A stretch of 64,000 bases of DNA from Rhodanobacter sp. AS-Z3 (GCF_029224025.1 NZ_CP119392.1:1883001-1947000); one strand, 5' to 3'. Shown: positions 35,904-45,081, numbered from the stretch's first letter. The notes: generated from the letters alone by a model not told the origin. Numbers and translations: made by a program.

Positions 35904-38018
35904 CTAGATCGGCACGCCGTAGTCGTCGGTCGAGGCTTGTTGCCGGCTGCGTTTGACGACATGGGCAAGCGTGTCGATGTTGTCGACCAGGCGGTCGCTG
36001 ATACGCACCAGCAGCTCGGCCGCCGAAGTGTCGGTGGATGCTTGTACATCTTTTGCCAGCTGAAGCTGTCGCGCACGCAGGTCCGGCATCTCGGGCATGA
36101 CGGGGCCGCCACGCAGCGTTGCAGAAATCACCTGCAGCGTGCTGGCGCAGTGCTCGACAAAATCACGTGCTTCGGCTTGCGCGGGTGATCCGGCAAGGTC
36201 GTCGATCATTGCCTCCAGAGTCATCGCGGTGCGCGCCAGTCGGTTGCCGTTGGCAAACAAGGTGCGCGCCAGCGCCAACAGCGCCGGTGGCGTGGCGGGT
36301 TCACTGCGCATCCGTTCCATCGACGCTTGCGCGTTGACCCGCGCAGTGCGTGCGGCGCTGCGGGTTTCGTTTCTTGCGTGGCTGTTCGGGCTGACCAGGA
36401 CGCGCAGGTAGTCGGCGTAGGCATCCAGCATCGTGGTCAGTGCGGCGCGCGCGCGACCGCGCTCCCAGGTGGGCCAGACCACGTAGGCCAACAGCGCGAT
36501 GCCACAGCCCAGCGCGGTGTTGATGACCCGGTCCGCCACGGCAGCGGCGGGTGCCACGCCTTCGAAGGAAAGCAGGATGACGACGGTACCGGTCAGTGCG
36601 GCCACGGCGATGCCGTAATGCGCGCCGGCAAGGTAGCGGAAGGCCATGCACAGCACGGCCATCAACGCCAGATGCGCCCACGGCTGGGCCGGCGTGATGT
36701 AGAGCAGCACGGTGGTCAGCACCAGGCCGAGCACCGTGCCCAGCACGCGCAGCAGACCAAAATTGAAGGTGGATGCGAAATCCGCCCGCAGCACGATCGC
36801 CGCGGTCATCGGCAGCCAGTAGCCGTGCGGCAAATCCAGTAGTCGCGAAAGCGCGAGTGTTCCGCTGAGACAGACGGCCATGCGCACGGCATGGCGAAAC
36901 GCGACGGATCGCGGCGTGAGGCTGGCGCGCAAGAGGGCCCACGGGGCGCTGCCGCGAAGTGTGGATGGCAGGTGCGTTTCCGCGGCGCTGGCGCGCAGTT
37001 CACCGCGACTGCCGGCCCAGTCCGCGTTGCGCACGGCGGCAGCGATCTGGCCGATCAGTGCCTGCACGTGTGCACTTCGACCGTCGCGGGTGCTTGGTTC
37101 GCTCGGGCTGCCGTGGGTTGCGGTGATGGATGGCGCATGCGCGCGCAGCGTCAGCAACAGGCGCGCTGCCTGCTCGGGTGAATCGCCATCTTCCATTGCA
37201 TCGGCAATCGACTGCAGGACGCCGCCGGCATCATCGCGGAAGCTGGACGGCAGCGCGACGGCGTCATCCAGTTCGATCATGGCGGTCAGTTCCAGTCGGA
37301 TGCGCTCGGCCAGTTCCAGCAAGACGCGAAACGCTTCCATCGCGCGACCGTGGGCGTGATGTCGACCCAGCAGCGTTTGCTGCAAGGTGGTCATGGCCTC
37401 ACTCAACGCCGGTGCATCCGCTTCGTCATGCCTCGTCTCGCGGGCGAGGGCAGACAGGCCGCGATAGACCACCACCAGTGCCTGCCGCTCTGGCCAGTAG
37501 CGTTGCAGCGGCCAGCCCACCAGCGAAAAACTGGCCAGCAACAGCCCACCGCCGAAGATCAGCGCCGCGCTACCCAGCGCGTTGTCCAGCGTGGTGGGCG
37601 TGGAAGCGGTGACCATCAGCAGGATCATGCTGGTCATGCCCACACGGGCGGTATCGGTGCCGAACACCACCAGCAGCCCACCGGCAAAACCGCAGATCGC
37701 GGTGGCCAGCAACAGCGGCAGCAGATTGCCGCCGATCAGAAAGCCGATCAGCGAGGCCAGCGCCGCGGCCAGTGCCGCCAGCAGCAGTTGCCGCAGCCGC
37801 TGCCGGTACGGGCCGGGCTGATCGGAGAACATCGTGTTCAGTGCGCCCGCACCCACGCCCAGTCCGATCTGTGGATGGCCGGTCGCCATGCCGATGCCCA
37901 GCGGCAACACCACCGCGGCGGTATTGCGGATGACCACCCGCCACGGCACGTCCGGCCGCTTGAAGCGGGTCAGGCTCTCGATCGCATGGGCGCGTAGCGA
38001 GTAGTCGTTGGGTGGCAT
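35904..38018 (-). CDS. FUSC-family inner-membrane protein (aromatic acid exporter-like)
   Basis: A 704-residue protein with two halves that each contain five or six hydrophobic helices followed by long cytoplasmic helical regions. Segments such as IGMATGHPQIGLGVGAGALN, LLLAALAAALASLIGFLIGG and LPHGYWLPMTAAIVLRADFASTFNFGLLRVLGTVLGLVLTT match the FUSC/YccS/AaeB superfamily. AaeB homologues export hydroxylated aromatic acids. Next to kynurenine genes such an exporter could handle anthranilates, but that is speculation. Start ATG is at 38016-38018. Confidence 0.87.
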   Translation of the reverse strand: MPPNDYSLRAHAIESLTRFKRPDVPWRVVIRNTAAVVLPLGIGMATGHPQIGLGVGAGALNTMFSDQPGPYRQRLRQLLLAALAAALASLIGFLIGGNLLPLLLATAICGFAGGLLVVFGTDTARVGMTSMILLMVTASTPTTLDNALGSAALIFGGGLLLASFSLVGWPLQRYWPERQALVVVYRGLSALARETRHDEADAPALSEAMTTLQQTLLGRHHAHGRAMEAFRVLLELAERIRLELTAMIELDDAVALPSSFRDDAGGVLQSIADAMEDGDSPEQAARLLLTLRAHAPSITATHGSPSEPSTRDGRSAHVQALIGQIAAAVRNADWAGSRGELRASAAETHLPSTLRGSAPWALLRASLTPRSVAFRHAVRMAVCLSGTLALSRLLDLPHGYWLPMTAAIVLRADFASTFNFGLLRVLGTVLGLVLTTVLLYITPAQPWAHLALMAVLCMAFRYLAGAHYGIAVAALTGTVVILLSFEGVAPAAAVADRVINTALGCGIALLAYVVWPTWERGRARAALTTMLDAYADYLRVLVSPNSHARNETRSAARTARVNAQASMERMRSEPATPPALLALARTLFANGNRLARTAMTLEAMIDDLAGSPAQAEARDFVEHCASTLQVISATLRGGPVMPEMPDLRARQLQLAKDVQASTDTSAAELLVRISDRLVDNIDTLAHVVKRSRQQASTDDYGVPI

Positions 38019-38109
38019 GAGGGGGGCGCTGGCGTGCTGGCGAGTGCTGATTCTGCCCTATGCCGGCAGGGATCACTGCATGGTTATTGCTGTTGTGGAT
38101 GAAGCTTGT

Positions 38110-38481
38110 TCAATCGCCGGAGTCGGTATTTTTCGGCATACCGTCATCGTCGAATCCAGTCAGTCGCCTGGTGACCCGGACATTGCCGCGATAGTGCTGG
38201 CGCAACGACTGCAGATCTGCCGCAAGTGAGTTGCAGCGCAACTTGTCCATCTCCCGATTGACCTCGGCATCGCGCGCCGATCCATCGCCACCGAATTCAC
38301 CGGCGAAATGCAAACAGTTTTCGCTGCGTTCGATGAACTGTGCGACGGAGGCTGGCCAGTGGGTATCGACACGGCGGTTGGGCCGTGCCGACACACTGAG
38401 GTTCACGACGATCAACAACGTGCCAAGGACGAACCGCCAGCCAAGTCGGCAGTGAAATTCCTTGTGCAGATTGAAAATCAC
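38110..38481 (-). CDS. Small putative exported or membrane-anchored protein
   Basis: A 123-residue protein with an N-terminal hydrophobic segment ([20 protein letters not shown]), then a soluble part with two cysteines (ENCLHF and LRCNSLA) and many charged residues. No family is recognised. The start is GTG at 38481, overlapping the efpL stop as GTGA, which argues that it is translated with efpL. It could form a disulfide in the periplasm. Confidence 0.6.
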   Translation of the reverse strand: MIFNLHKEFHCRLGWRFVLGTLLIVVNLSVSARPNRRVDTHWPASVAQFIERSENCLHFAGEFGGDGSARDAEVNREMDKLRCNSLAADLQSLRQHYRGNVRVTRRLTGFDDDGMPKNTDSGD

Positions 38482-39041
38482 GCGCGACCGGCGAACTCGC
38501 CAGTGAGCGTATTCACCCAGACCTTCTCATCATTGCTGATGTATTCCGGCACCTGCACTTCGACACCGGTGTTGAGCTTGGCTGGCTTGTTGCGCTTGGT
38601 GGCGCTGGAGCCTTTCATTTCGGGTGCGGTATCGACCACGGTCAGCACGATGCTGGTAGGTACCTGCAGGCCGACCGGTGCATCGTCGATTACCTGCACG
38701 TAATAGCCCTCGATGCCCTCTGCAACGTAACCGGCGTTGTCGCCGACAAGTTCGGGCGAGAGCAGGTACTGGGTGTAATCCTCCGCATCCATGAAGACGA
38801 AAACGTCGCCGTCCATGTACGAGAAATTCGCCGCGCGGCGGACCAGGTCCATCTCGCGCAGCTCGTCGTCAGCACGCAGACTGAGGTCGAATTTGCGTGC
38901 GCCGGGGATCGAATACAGGGTGAAGCGGAAAGTGACGTTGCCACCACGCGCACTCGGCGAGCTGCGCTCGATGTCGCGCACCTGATAGACGGTGCCGTCG
39001 TGTTCGACCACGTTGCCTTTCTTGACGTCGGAAGCTTTCAT
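38478..39041 (-). CDS. efpL: Elongation factor P-like protein EfpL (YeiP)
   Basis: A 187-residue EF-P paralogue beginning [21 protein letters not shown]. The loop equivalent to EF-P Lys34 reads SSPSARGGN, with Arg32 at the tip. This is the mark of the EfpL/YeiP subfamily, which needs no beta-lysylation. The C-terminal domain has the family pattern [23 protein letters not shown]. EfpL helps ribosomes at stalling motifs, partly overlapping EF-P. The window therefore holds both types (efp at 1.8 kb). Confidence 0.94.
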   Translation of the reverse strand: MKASDVKKGNVVEHDGTVYQVRDIERSSPSARGGNVTFRFTLYSIPGARKFDLSLRADDELREMDLVRRAANFSYMDGDVFVFMDAEDYTQYLLSPELVGDNAGYVAEGIEGYYVQVIDDAPVGLQVPTSIVLTVVDTAPEMKGSSATKRNKPAKLNTGVEVQVPEYISNDEKVWVNTLTGEFAGRA

Positions 39042-39173
39042 GGATGTAGGGCCGGGAAGGGGGTGGAAGGGCGGGAGCGGGGAACAGGGAACGGGGAACG
39101 CGGAAGAGCGAAGAGCGAAGAACGAAAGCCACGGCGTTGCCGCCTTTTGCGTTTGTTCCCCGTTGCCGGTTGG

Positions 39174-39941
39174 TCACTTGGCTTGCAATCGCACCGCGCC
39201 GTCGAGTCGAATCGTTTCACCGTTGATATAACGGTTGCCGAGAATGAAGGCGACAGTGCTGGCGTATTCGTTCGGCTGACCGAGGCGCGACGGGAACGGA
39301 ATGGAAGCGGACAGCGACTGCTGCACGGACTCGGGCATGCCGTCGACCATCGGGGTCCAGAAGATGCCCGGGGCGATGGTTACCACGCGAATGCCGAAGC
39401 GGGCCAGTTCGCGTGCCATCGGCAGCGTCATGCCGACCACGCCACCCTTGGATGCGGAGTAGGCGGCCTGGCCGATCTGGCCTTCGTAAGCTGCGACCGA
39501 AGCGGTGTTGATGATCACCCCGCGCTCGCCGTCTTCGCCCGCCTCGTTGTTCTGCATCAGGGTGGCGGCGGCCTTGGCCACATTGAAGCTGCCGACCAGA
39601 TTCACCATCACGGTGCCGGAGAATGTTGCCAGCGGCATCGGGCCTTCCTTGCCCAGCACGCGACCGGCGCCGAGGATACCGGCGCAGTTGATCAGCACGT
39701 TCAAACCGCCCATAGCGTGATGCGCGGCAGCGACATTGGTGCTCACGCCATCTTCGGAAGTGACGTCGGTGCGGAAGAAGCGCGCGGCGGTGCCCAGCTC
39801 TTTCGCGGCGGCGTGGCCCTTCTCGTCGTTGACGTCGAACAGCGCGACCTGACCGCCGTGGGCGACAATATGCTGTGCCACGGCGTGGCCGAGACCGGAC
39901 GCGCCGCCGGTGATGATTGCCTTGACCTGATCGAGTTGCAT
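39174..39941 (-). CDS. 3-hydroxyacyl-CoA dehydrogenase-like SDR (HSD17B10 type)
   Basis: A 255-residue short-chain dehydrogenase. The cofactor motif is KAIITGGASGLGHAVAQHIVAHGGQVALFDVND, followed by LINCAGILGAGRVLG, INTASVAAYEGQIGQAAYSASKGGVVGMTLPMAREL with the catalytic Ser/Tyr/Lys, and IAPGIFWTPMVDGMPE. This pattern is that of type II 3-hydroxyacyl-CoA / 2-methyl-3-hydroxybutyryl-CoA dehydrogenase, used in isoleucine and fatty-acid degradation. Start ATG is at 39939-39941. Confidence 0.9.
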   Translation of the reverse strand: MQLDQVKAIITGGASGLGHAVAQHIVAHGGQVALFDVNDEKGHAAAKELGTAARFFRTDVTSEDGVSTNVAAAHHAMGGLNVLINCAGILGAGRVLGKEGPMPLATFSGTVMVNLVGSFNVAKAAATLMQNNEAGEDGERGVIINTASVAAYEGQIGQAAYSASKGGVVGMTLPMARELARFGIRVVTIAPGIFWTPMVDGMPESVQQSLSASIPFPSRLGQPNEYASTVAFILGNRYINGETIRLDGAVRLQAK

Positions 39942-40136
39942 GAGTAGTCCCTGGAACAATGCCGAAAGTCCGTCATGGTAGCTGACCGGCGCGCACTGCT
40001 GCAGGCTGAACGTCAAAGCTTGTCATGGCAAGTGATTCATCCTCCGTTGGGGCAGTGCCGCCCATGTTGAAGTCGAAACAAGAGAAGCCCGGGAAGCTTT
40101 GCCGGGTGTTTGGTACCCAACGTGAGGAATCGACGC

Positions 40137-40595
40137 ATGAAGAAGCTGCTGAGCTTGTCTGCCGCGTGCGGTGTGATGCTGATGTTCGCCAGTGGCTCGG
40201 TGCTGGCGCAGGATCACGATCGCGACCATGGCCATGACCGTGACGGGTATGAACAAAGTCAGGACCATCACGACAATGGTCATCACGACAGGGGTCATCA
40301 CGATGATCGTCATGATCATGACCGCGATGATCATCGCGACGATCGTCACGACTATCGGGGCCACGAACAGGTGCGCTATGTCGACTGGCATGATCGTGGA
40401 CGGCATGAGGGCTGGTATCGCCGTGGCGGTTATCTCCCCGTGGAATACCGCACCCGCTACGTGGTGACCGACTGGCGTCGCGACCGGTTGCGCGAGCCGC
40501 CGCGTGGTTATCACTGGGTGCGCAGCGACAACGGTGATTACCTGCTGGTGGCGGTCGCCACCGGGGTGATCGTCGATCTGCTGCTCAATCATTGA
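40137..40595 (+). CDS. RcnB-family periplasmic protein with His/Asp-rich segment
   Basis: A 152-residue protein with a signal peptide (MKKLLSLSAACGVMLMFASG, ending VLA). About 55 residues follow that are almost only His, Asp, Arg and Gly (such as HDRDHGHDRD and HHDDRHDHDRDD), probably metal binding. The C-terminal WYRRGGYLPVEYRTRYVVTDWRRDRLREPPRGYHWVRSDNGDYLLVAVATGVI is the RcnB/DUF1236-like domain, linked to nickel and cobalt homeostasis in E. coli. Start ATG is 40137 with GAGG upstream. A REP-like pair follows 21 bases after the stop. Confidence 0.87.
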   Translation: MKKLLSLSAACGVMLMFASGSVLAQDHDRDHGHDRDGYEQSQDHHDNGHHDRGHHDDRHDHDRDDHRDDRHDYRGHEQVRYVDWHDRGRHEGWYRRGGYLPVEYRTRYVVTDWRRDRLREPPRGYHWVRSDNGDYLLVAVATGVIVDLLLNH

Positions 40596-40616
40596 TCAGT
40601 GCGATCGCAGAACCGT

Positions 40617-40683
40617 CGTAGGGCGGGCACTGCCCGCCAGCGCTTGGATTTGAGGAAGGGCGGCGGGCCGTGCCCGCCCTACG
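40617..40683. repeat. REP-like palindrome pair, family A, at the acetyltransferase end
   Basis: The left unit starts CGTAGGGCGGGCACTG (40617-40638) and the inverted right unit ends GTGCCCGCCCTACG (40662-40683). The convergent acetyltransferase gene takes its TAG stop from inside the right unit (40679-40681). Confidence 0.88.
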
Positions 40684-41266
40684 TGTGTGATGGCGAATCA
40701 GCGAACGTCGCCAGCAGCGCTTGCCATGCTGCTGGCGGCAACCGGGGAAACGGAGTGACGGCCGCAGGTGGATTCGTCGCTTGCTGCAGTTCCTTCTGCC
40801 ACACCCCCACATCCCACCACTGCCCCAGTTTGTAGCCGCATTGGCGCCAGACGCCGGCGGCGCTGAAGCCCATCGCTTCATGCATGGCCACGCTGACGGT
40901 ACCGGGCAGGGTGATCACGCCGACCGCCTGGGTGATGCCCTGCAGCCGCATCACCTCCAGCAGCGCGCCATACAGTCGGCGCGCGATGCCTCGGCGGTGG
41001 GCCTCGGCATGCACGTAGATCGAGGTCTCGGCGATCCAGTCATAGGCGGCCCGCTCGCGGAAGCGGCCGGCGTAGGCATAGGCCAGCACCTCACCAGCTT
41101 CTTCCCAGACCAGCCACGGGTAGTGCTGCAGGCGGCTGTGAATGCGTTCGCGCATGGTATCGACGCCGGGTAGAACCGTCTCGAACGTGGCGGTACCCGT
41201 GCTTACCGAGGGCGCGTAGATCGCGTGGATGGCGGCGGCATCTTCGTTGCGGGCAGTACGGATCAT
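40679..41266 (-). CDS. GNAT acetyltransferase, phosphinothricin acetyltransferase-like
   Basis: A 195-residue N-acetyltransferase. MIRTARNEDAAAIHAIYAPSVSTGTATFETVLPG, the acetyl-CoA loop AHRRGIARRLYGALLEVM and the tail MHEAMGFSAAGVWRQCGYKLGQWWDVGVWQK are characteristic of the PAT/BAR group that acetylates phosphinothricin-like or methionine sulfone compounds. The last about 30 residues after ELQQ look variable and end at a TAG inside a REP-like repeat. It is the third gene of a minus-strand run with 13 bases between it and the YdeI-like gene. Confidence 0.9.
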   Translation of the reverse strand: MIRTARNEDAAAIHAIYAPSVSTGTATFETVLPGVDTMRERIHSRLQHYPWLVWEEAGEVLAYAYAGRFRERAAYDWIAETSIYVHAEAHRRGIARRLYGALLEVMRLQGITQAVGVITLPGTVSVAMHEAMGFSAAGVWRQCGYKLGQWWDVGVWQKELQQATNPPAAVTPFPRLPPAAWQALLATFADSPSHT

Positions 41267-41279
41267 CGTGGAATGGCCT

Positions 41280-41885
41280 TCAGCATTTCTCATATTTCCA
41301 GTGGCGCTTCTTGCCTTCAGTCAGCCATTCCAGTGTCGAAGCGAGACGTTTCTGGCGAGTGGTGTCGGTTTTGGCATCGCTGATCCAGTCGACGTATTCG
41401 CGTTGCGCGCCCGGCCCGAAACTGGACCAGGTCTGGCGTGCTGCGGCGTACTTCTTCTGCGCGAGTGGCGCGGCGAGATCATCGGGCAGGCTGGGGGCAG
41501 GGCGCTCGACCGTCTTTGGACGAGACAGTTTCTTGCCCGCTTCAGCCAACGCCATCGCCTGGCGGAGATAGGCGCTCATCTGCTTGTCCGCCGGCAGGTC
41601 GCCCAGCGACGCAAGCTTGCCAAATTGCCCCATGCCATCCTCCTCGGCATCGGCGCCCAGCACTTCCTTGTACAACCAGAAGCGGAAGCTGCAGTGCTGC
41701 TTGAAGGCGGCCATCAGGCACACGATGCTGCCGTGATGGCTGAAGAACGGCATGCTCCACTTGATACCTTCCTCAACCTCGGGGCAGGCCGTGTGAATCA
41801 GCGCCCGCAAGTGTTCCAGGATCGGTTGGGCGAACTCGGCCGACCTGGCGATATAGGCGTCGACGCGTGGGTCGTGATTTGTCAT
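41280..41885 (-). CDS. YdeI/OmpD-associated family protein (DUF1801-containing)
   Basis: A 201-residue protein. The N-terminal half (VDAYIARSAEFAQPILEHLRALIHTACPEVEEGIKWSMPFFSHHGSIVCLMAAFKQHCSF) is a DUF1801/YdhG-like fold. The C-terminal part (LAQKKYAAARQTWSSFGPGAQREYVDWISDAKTDTTRQKRLASTLEWLTEGKKRHWKYEKC) is the bacteriocin-protection/YdeI helical motif. Function is not established. It lies between two acetyltransferase genes in one probable operon. Confidence 0.87.
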   Translation of the reverse strand: MTNHDPRVDAYIARSAEFAQPILEHLRALIHTACPEVEEGIKWSMPFFSHHGSIVCLMAAFKQHCSFRFWLYKEVLGADAEEDGMGQFGKLASLGDLPADKQMSAYLRQAMALAEAGKKLSRPKTVERPAPSLPDDLAAPLAQKKYAAARQTWSSFGPGAQREYVDWISDAKTDTTRQKRLASTLEWLTEGKKRHWKYEKC

Positions 41886-41895
41886 GAGGGTTGCC

Positions 41896-42384
41896 TCACA
41901 GCTCGCGGATGAAAAAGCGATCGCAGCTGAAATGCCCGGTGCCACCCAGCGGTGCGCGTAGCGTGGTGAACCCGCTGCGCTTGTAAAGTACCTGCGCGGC
42001 ATCCATGCCGGTCAGCGTTTCCAGATAGCAGCGCTTGAAGCCGTGCGCGCGCGCGGCGTCGAGGCAGCGCTGCATCATGGCGCTGCCGGCACCGATGCCG
42101 CGTGCAGCGGGCAGGAAGTACATCTTGCGTAGTTCGCATACGTCTGGCTCGCCATTCTGCAGCGGCGCAACGCCGCCACCGCCGATGACTACGCCATCGC
42201 GTTCCACCACGAAGTAGCTACTTCGTGGTTGCGAGTACGCCGCGTGCAACGTGTCCACTTCGGCGTCGTGAATGGCAAAGCCGGGGCCGTCGGCGCCGAA
42301 CTCGGGCATCACGACACGGATGATGGCGGCCATGGCCGCGTTGTCACGTGGTTCGATGGGACGGATCAGGAAGGCACTGGTCAT
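41896..42384 (-). CDS. GNAT-family N-acetyltransferase
   Basis: A 162-residue acetyltransferase starting MTSAFLIRPIEPRDNAAMAAIIRVV. The acetyl-CoA motif is MYFLPAARGIGAGSAMMQRCLDAARAHGFKRCYLET, followed by LYKRSGF. Relatives are annotated as putative acetyltransferases of unknown substrate. ATG at 42382-42384 was chosen because the long in-frame extension upstream has no family similarity. It is the first gene of the three-gene minus-strand run. Confidence 0.87.
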   Translation of the reverse strand: MTSAFLIRPIEPRDNAAMAAIIRVVMPEFGADGPGFAIHDAEVDTLHAAYSQPRSSYFVVERDGVVIGGGGVAPLQNGEPDVCELRKMYFLPAARGIGAGSAMMQRCLDAARAHGFKRCYLETLTGMDAAQVLYKRSGFTTLRAPLGGTGHFSCDRFFIREL

Positions 42385-42492
42385 GGCGTGTCGATTTTTC
42401 CGCTGGATTGGCACAGGTGGCAAGTTTGCAGGAATCGTAGCGGTGCGGAATAGATGTAGTGTGGTCCAGGTCTGCCACCAGAGGGTGATCCT

Positions 42493-43125
42493 GTGCTGAT
42501 CTACGATGCCGTAAGCCCCGCGCCGCGTTGCCTGCGCATGTTCCTGCTGGAAAAACAGCTGCAGCTGTCGGCGGTGACGGTCGATGTGATGGCTGGCGAG
42601 AACCGCGAGAGCGCTTATCTGGGTATCAATCCGGCCGGGCAAACGCCGGCACTGCGGCTGGATGACGGCAGCACGCTGGCCGAAGCGGTCGCCATCGCCG
42701 AATACCTGGAGGAGTTGCATCCGCGGCCATCCCTGATCGGCAGCTCGCCAGCGGAGCGTGCGCAGACGCGGCAATGGTGGCGTCGGGTCGAGCTCAACGT
42801 GACCGAATTCATCCACAACGCCTTCCACTACGCCGAAGGGCTGGCGCGCTTCACGTCGCGTATTCCGGTGTTGCCGGAAGCGGCCGATGGTTTGAAGCAG
42901 GTGGCGCAGGATCGCTTGCGCTGGCTGGATGCGATGTTTGGTGAGGGGCCGTATTTGTGCGGCACGCGCTTCAGTGCCGCCGATATCTGGTTGTACGTGT
43001 GGCTGGATTTCGGTCTCAGCGTGAATCAGCCGTTTGCGCGTGACTTGCCGCACATCGGTCCATGGTTCGACCGCGTGGCGGCGCGGCCCAGTGCGGAAGC
43101 GAGCCGAAGATTGCTGGCGCTGTGA
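42493..43125 (+). CDS. Glutathione S-transferase family protein
   Basis: A 210-residue GST. The thioredoxin-fold N-terminus reads LIYDAVSPAPRCLRMFLLEKQLQL, the glutathione-binding turn is NPAGQTPALRLDDGSTLAEAVAIAEYLEELHP, and the helical domain follows, with YLCGTRFSAADIWLYVWLDF. A Ser/Cys in the first helix (SPAPRC) would be the thiol-activating residue. The start is GTG at 42493. It is coupled to a Nudix gene (TGATG). Confidence 0.9.
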   Translation: MLIYDAVSPAPRCLRMFLLEKQLQLSAVTVDVMAGENRESAYLGINPAGQTPALRLDDGSTLAEAVAIAEYLEELHPRPSLIGSSPAERAQTRQWWRRVELNVTEFIHNAFHYAEGLARFTSRIPVLPEAADGLKQVAQDRLRWLDAMFGEGPYLCGTRFSAADIWLYVWLDFGLSVNQPFARDLPHIGPWFDRVAARPSAEASRRLLAL

Positions 43126-43625
43126 TGAATCCGGACGAACGTCGCAGAAGCCTGGCTGTGCGTTGCAGCATGGTTTCGGTGGTGGTGCTTCGGGGCGCGG
43201 GTGCGGACACGCAGATGCTGATGGCATGTCGAGTGGGTCCCTATCTCGCTGGTGCGTGGAGCTATATCGCGGGCCATGTACAAGATGGTGAGGCGGGCTG
43301 GCAGACGGCACAGCGCGAGCTGTTCGAGGAAACCGGTCTCACGCCCGAACGGCTTTATGCCACCAGCTTCTGCGAGCAGTTCTATGTTTCCCGGCCGGAT
43401 GGCATTGAGCTGGTGCCGGCCTTTGTCGCCCGCGTGGCTGATGACGCCGTGGTAAGGCTCAACGCGGAACATTCGGCGTTCCGCTGGCTATCGCTCGCCG
43501 AGGCTGCCGCCCTCGTGCCTTTCGGCGGCCAGAGGGAGTTGATTGATCACGTGCGCCGCGAATTCATCGAACGCGAACCGTCGGCGTTCCTTCGCCTGGC
43601 AGCGGCAGTGAGCAGCGAACACTAG
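43125..43625 (+). CDS. Nudix hydrolase
   Basis: A 166-residue protein. The Nudix box is complete: GHVQDGEAGWQTAQRELFEETGL, with the REXXEE core. Such enzymes hydrolyse nucleoside diphosphates linked to another group; the target here is unknown. ATG 43125 overlaps the GST stop codon, so the two genes are coupled. The stop is followed by about 90 bases without a gene before the convergent amidohydrolase. Confidence 0.92.
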   Translation: MNPDERRRSLAVRCSMVSVVVLRGAGADTQMLMACRVGPYLAGAWSYIAGHVQDGEAGWQTAQRELFEETGLTPERLYATSFCEQFYVSRPDGIELVPAFVARVADDAVVRLNAEHSAFRWLSLAEAAALVPFGGQRELIDHVRREFIEREPSAFLRLAAAVSSEH

Positions 43626-43712
43626 CTACTTCGTCGAGACAACCAAAGTATCTTGCCCCCCTCGTGCTGACGGTTGCCGGCGACCTTGATCGGGCGGGCC
43701 GGAAGCCGCCGC

Positions 43713-45029
43713 TCAGGGTGTTGCGGCAGGCGCGAGATAGGTTGTGCCTGCCTTCATCACGAAGACCGGATGCTGCAGATCCTGGATCTGCTGGCTGGGA
43801 TCGCCGGTGAACGCGACGAGGTCGGCATCCAGGCCAGCAGCGATGCGGCCGAAGCGGCTGGACTGGCGCAGGATCTTCGCCGCCACGTCGGTTGCCGCAT
43901 GCAGCGCCTGCGCCGGTGTCATGCCATAGGCGACCATGGCGGCCGGCTCGCGCCAGTTGTCGCCATGGCGGAACACGCCGACGTCGCTGCCGTTGCCGAT
44001 GAGCACGCCCAGTTTCAGCGCGGTGCGGAATGCGTGCTCGGCCTCGCGCATGTGCTCGGTGGGCTCGCTCTTGCCGGGCACGTAGTGCTGGAAATATTCG
44101 GCGGTGGCTTCAACTGCGGTAAGTGTCGGTTCGTACGCCGTACCGTGCTGCTTCATCAGCTTGAAGGTCGCCTCGCTGGCGCCATAGCCGTGCTCGACGC
44201 TGTCCACGCCGGCTTCCACGGCCATGCGCACACCTGCATCGCTGGCTGCGTGTACCGCGACAGGGCGGCCGATTTGGTGCGCGGTATCGACCAGCGCCTT
44301 CAGTTCGGACGGAGTGAAGGTGGGTGCGGTCGTGCCGTCCGGGCCGACGCGGTAGTCGCCATAGATCTTGATCCAGTCCGCGCCGCGTGCGGCCTGCTCG
44401 CGTACGGCAGCCATCGCGGCGTCGACGCCGCTGACTTCCTGCGCGCCGCCGGGCAGGTCAAGGTCCGGCCGAAAGCCGCGCGGGCCAGGTCCGTAGCTGG
44501 CGGTGGCGACGATGGCGCGGGTTGCCACGAACAGGCGCGGGCCGGGAATCATCCCTTCGTCGATGGCCCGCTTGACCGAAACATCGGCGAAACCGGCACC
44601 TTCGGTGCCGAGGTCACGCAAGCTGGTGAACCCGGCCAACAGGGTGGCTTTCGCGTGCGCGGCGGCTGCCAGCGTGCGGTAGTCCTGCGGCTCGGTCAGC
44701 ACCTGGTCGTTCCACAGCGTCTCGTTGTACGGATGCAGGAACAGGTGCGAATGCAGGTCGATCAAGCCGGGCGTCAGCGTGCTGCCGGGCAGCTTGATTC
44801 GCTGCGCGCCGACGTGTGCGTGGATCGAGTCGGCAGGGCCCACGGCGGCGATCACTCCATCGTGTACCAGCACCGCCCAGCCGGTATGCGCGGTGTCACC
44901 GTCAGCCGTCCATACGCGATCGGGCAGCAGCAACCAGTCACCTTTCGGCGTAGCAGCCATCACCGGCAGGGAGCAGAGCAGGAGCAGTACGATCGCTGCC
45001 GTCTTCCAGATCATCAAGCTTGCGCGCAT
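43713..45029 (-). CDS. Exported amidohydrolase (imidazolonepropionase/prolidase-like)
   Basis: A 438-residue protein with a signal peptide (AAIVLLLLCSLPVMA) and an amidohydrolase core. TLTPGLIDLHSHLFLHPYNETLWND supplies the HxH metal pair, DWIKIYGDYR the modified-lysine region, PVAVHAASDAGVRMAVEAGVDSVEHGYGAS two His ligands, and IGNGSDVGVFRHGDNWREPAAMVAYGMTPAQALHAAT the catalytic Asp. Similar periplasmic enzymes are often carboxypeptidase- or dipeptidase-like. Exact substrate unknown. Start TTG/ATG choice is open; ATG at 45029 (MRASLMIWK) is used. Confidence 0.87.
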   Translation of the reverse strand: MRASLMIWKTAAIVLLLLCSLPVMAATPKGDWLLLPDRVWTADGDTAHTGWAVLVHDGVIAAVGPADSIHAHVGAQRIKLPGSTLTPGLIDLHSHLFLHPYNETLWNDQVLTEPQDYRTLAAAAHAKATLLAGFTSLRDLGTEGAGFADVSVKRAIDEGMIPGPRLFVATRAIVATASYGPGPRGFRPDLDLPGGAQEVSGVDAAMAAVREQAARGADWIKIYGDYRVGPDGTTAPTFTPSELKALVDTAHQIGRPVAVHAASDAGVRMAVEAGVDSVEHGYGASEATFKLMKQHGTAYEPTLTAVEATAEYFQHYVPGKSEPTEHMREAEHAFRTALKLGVLIGNGSDVGVFRHGDNWREPAAMVAYGMTPAQALHAATDVAAKILRQSSRFGRIAAGLDADLVAFTGDPSQQIQDLQHPVFVMKAGTTYLAPAATP

Positions 45030-45081
45030 CGGTTTGTCCGGTTGGCCGAAGCGCCGATGATAGCGAGCTTTTGGGCTTCGA

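Noticed and set aside
38008..38229. Short plus-strand frame between the FUSC and small exported-protein genes
   Set aside because: It overlaps the 3' part of the minus-strand gene and shows no ribosome-binding site or domain.
42385..43311. In-frame extension of the 162-residue acetyltransferase
   Set aside because: It runs antisense through the GST and Nudix genes and has no acetyltransferase similarity; the ATG at 42384 gives the normal family length.
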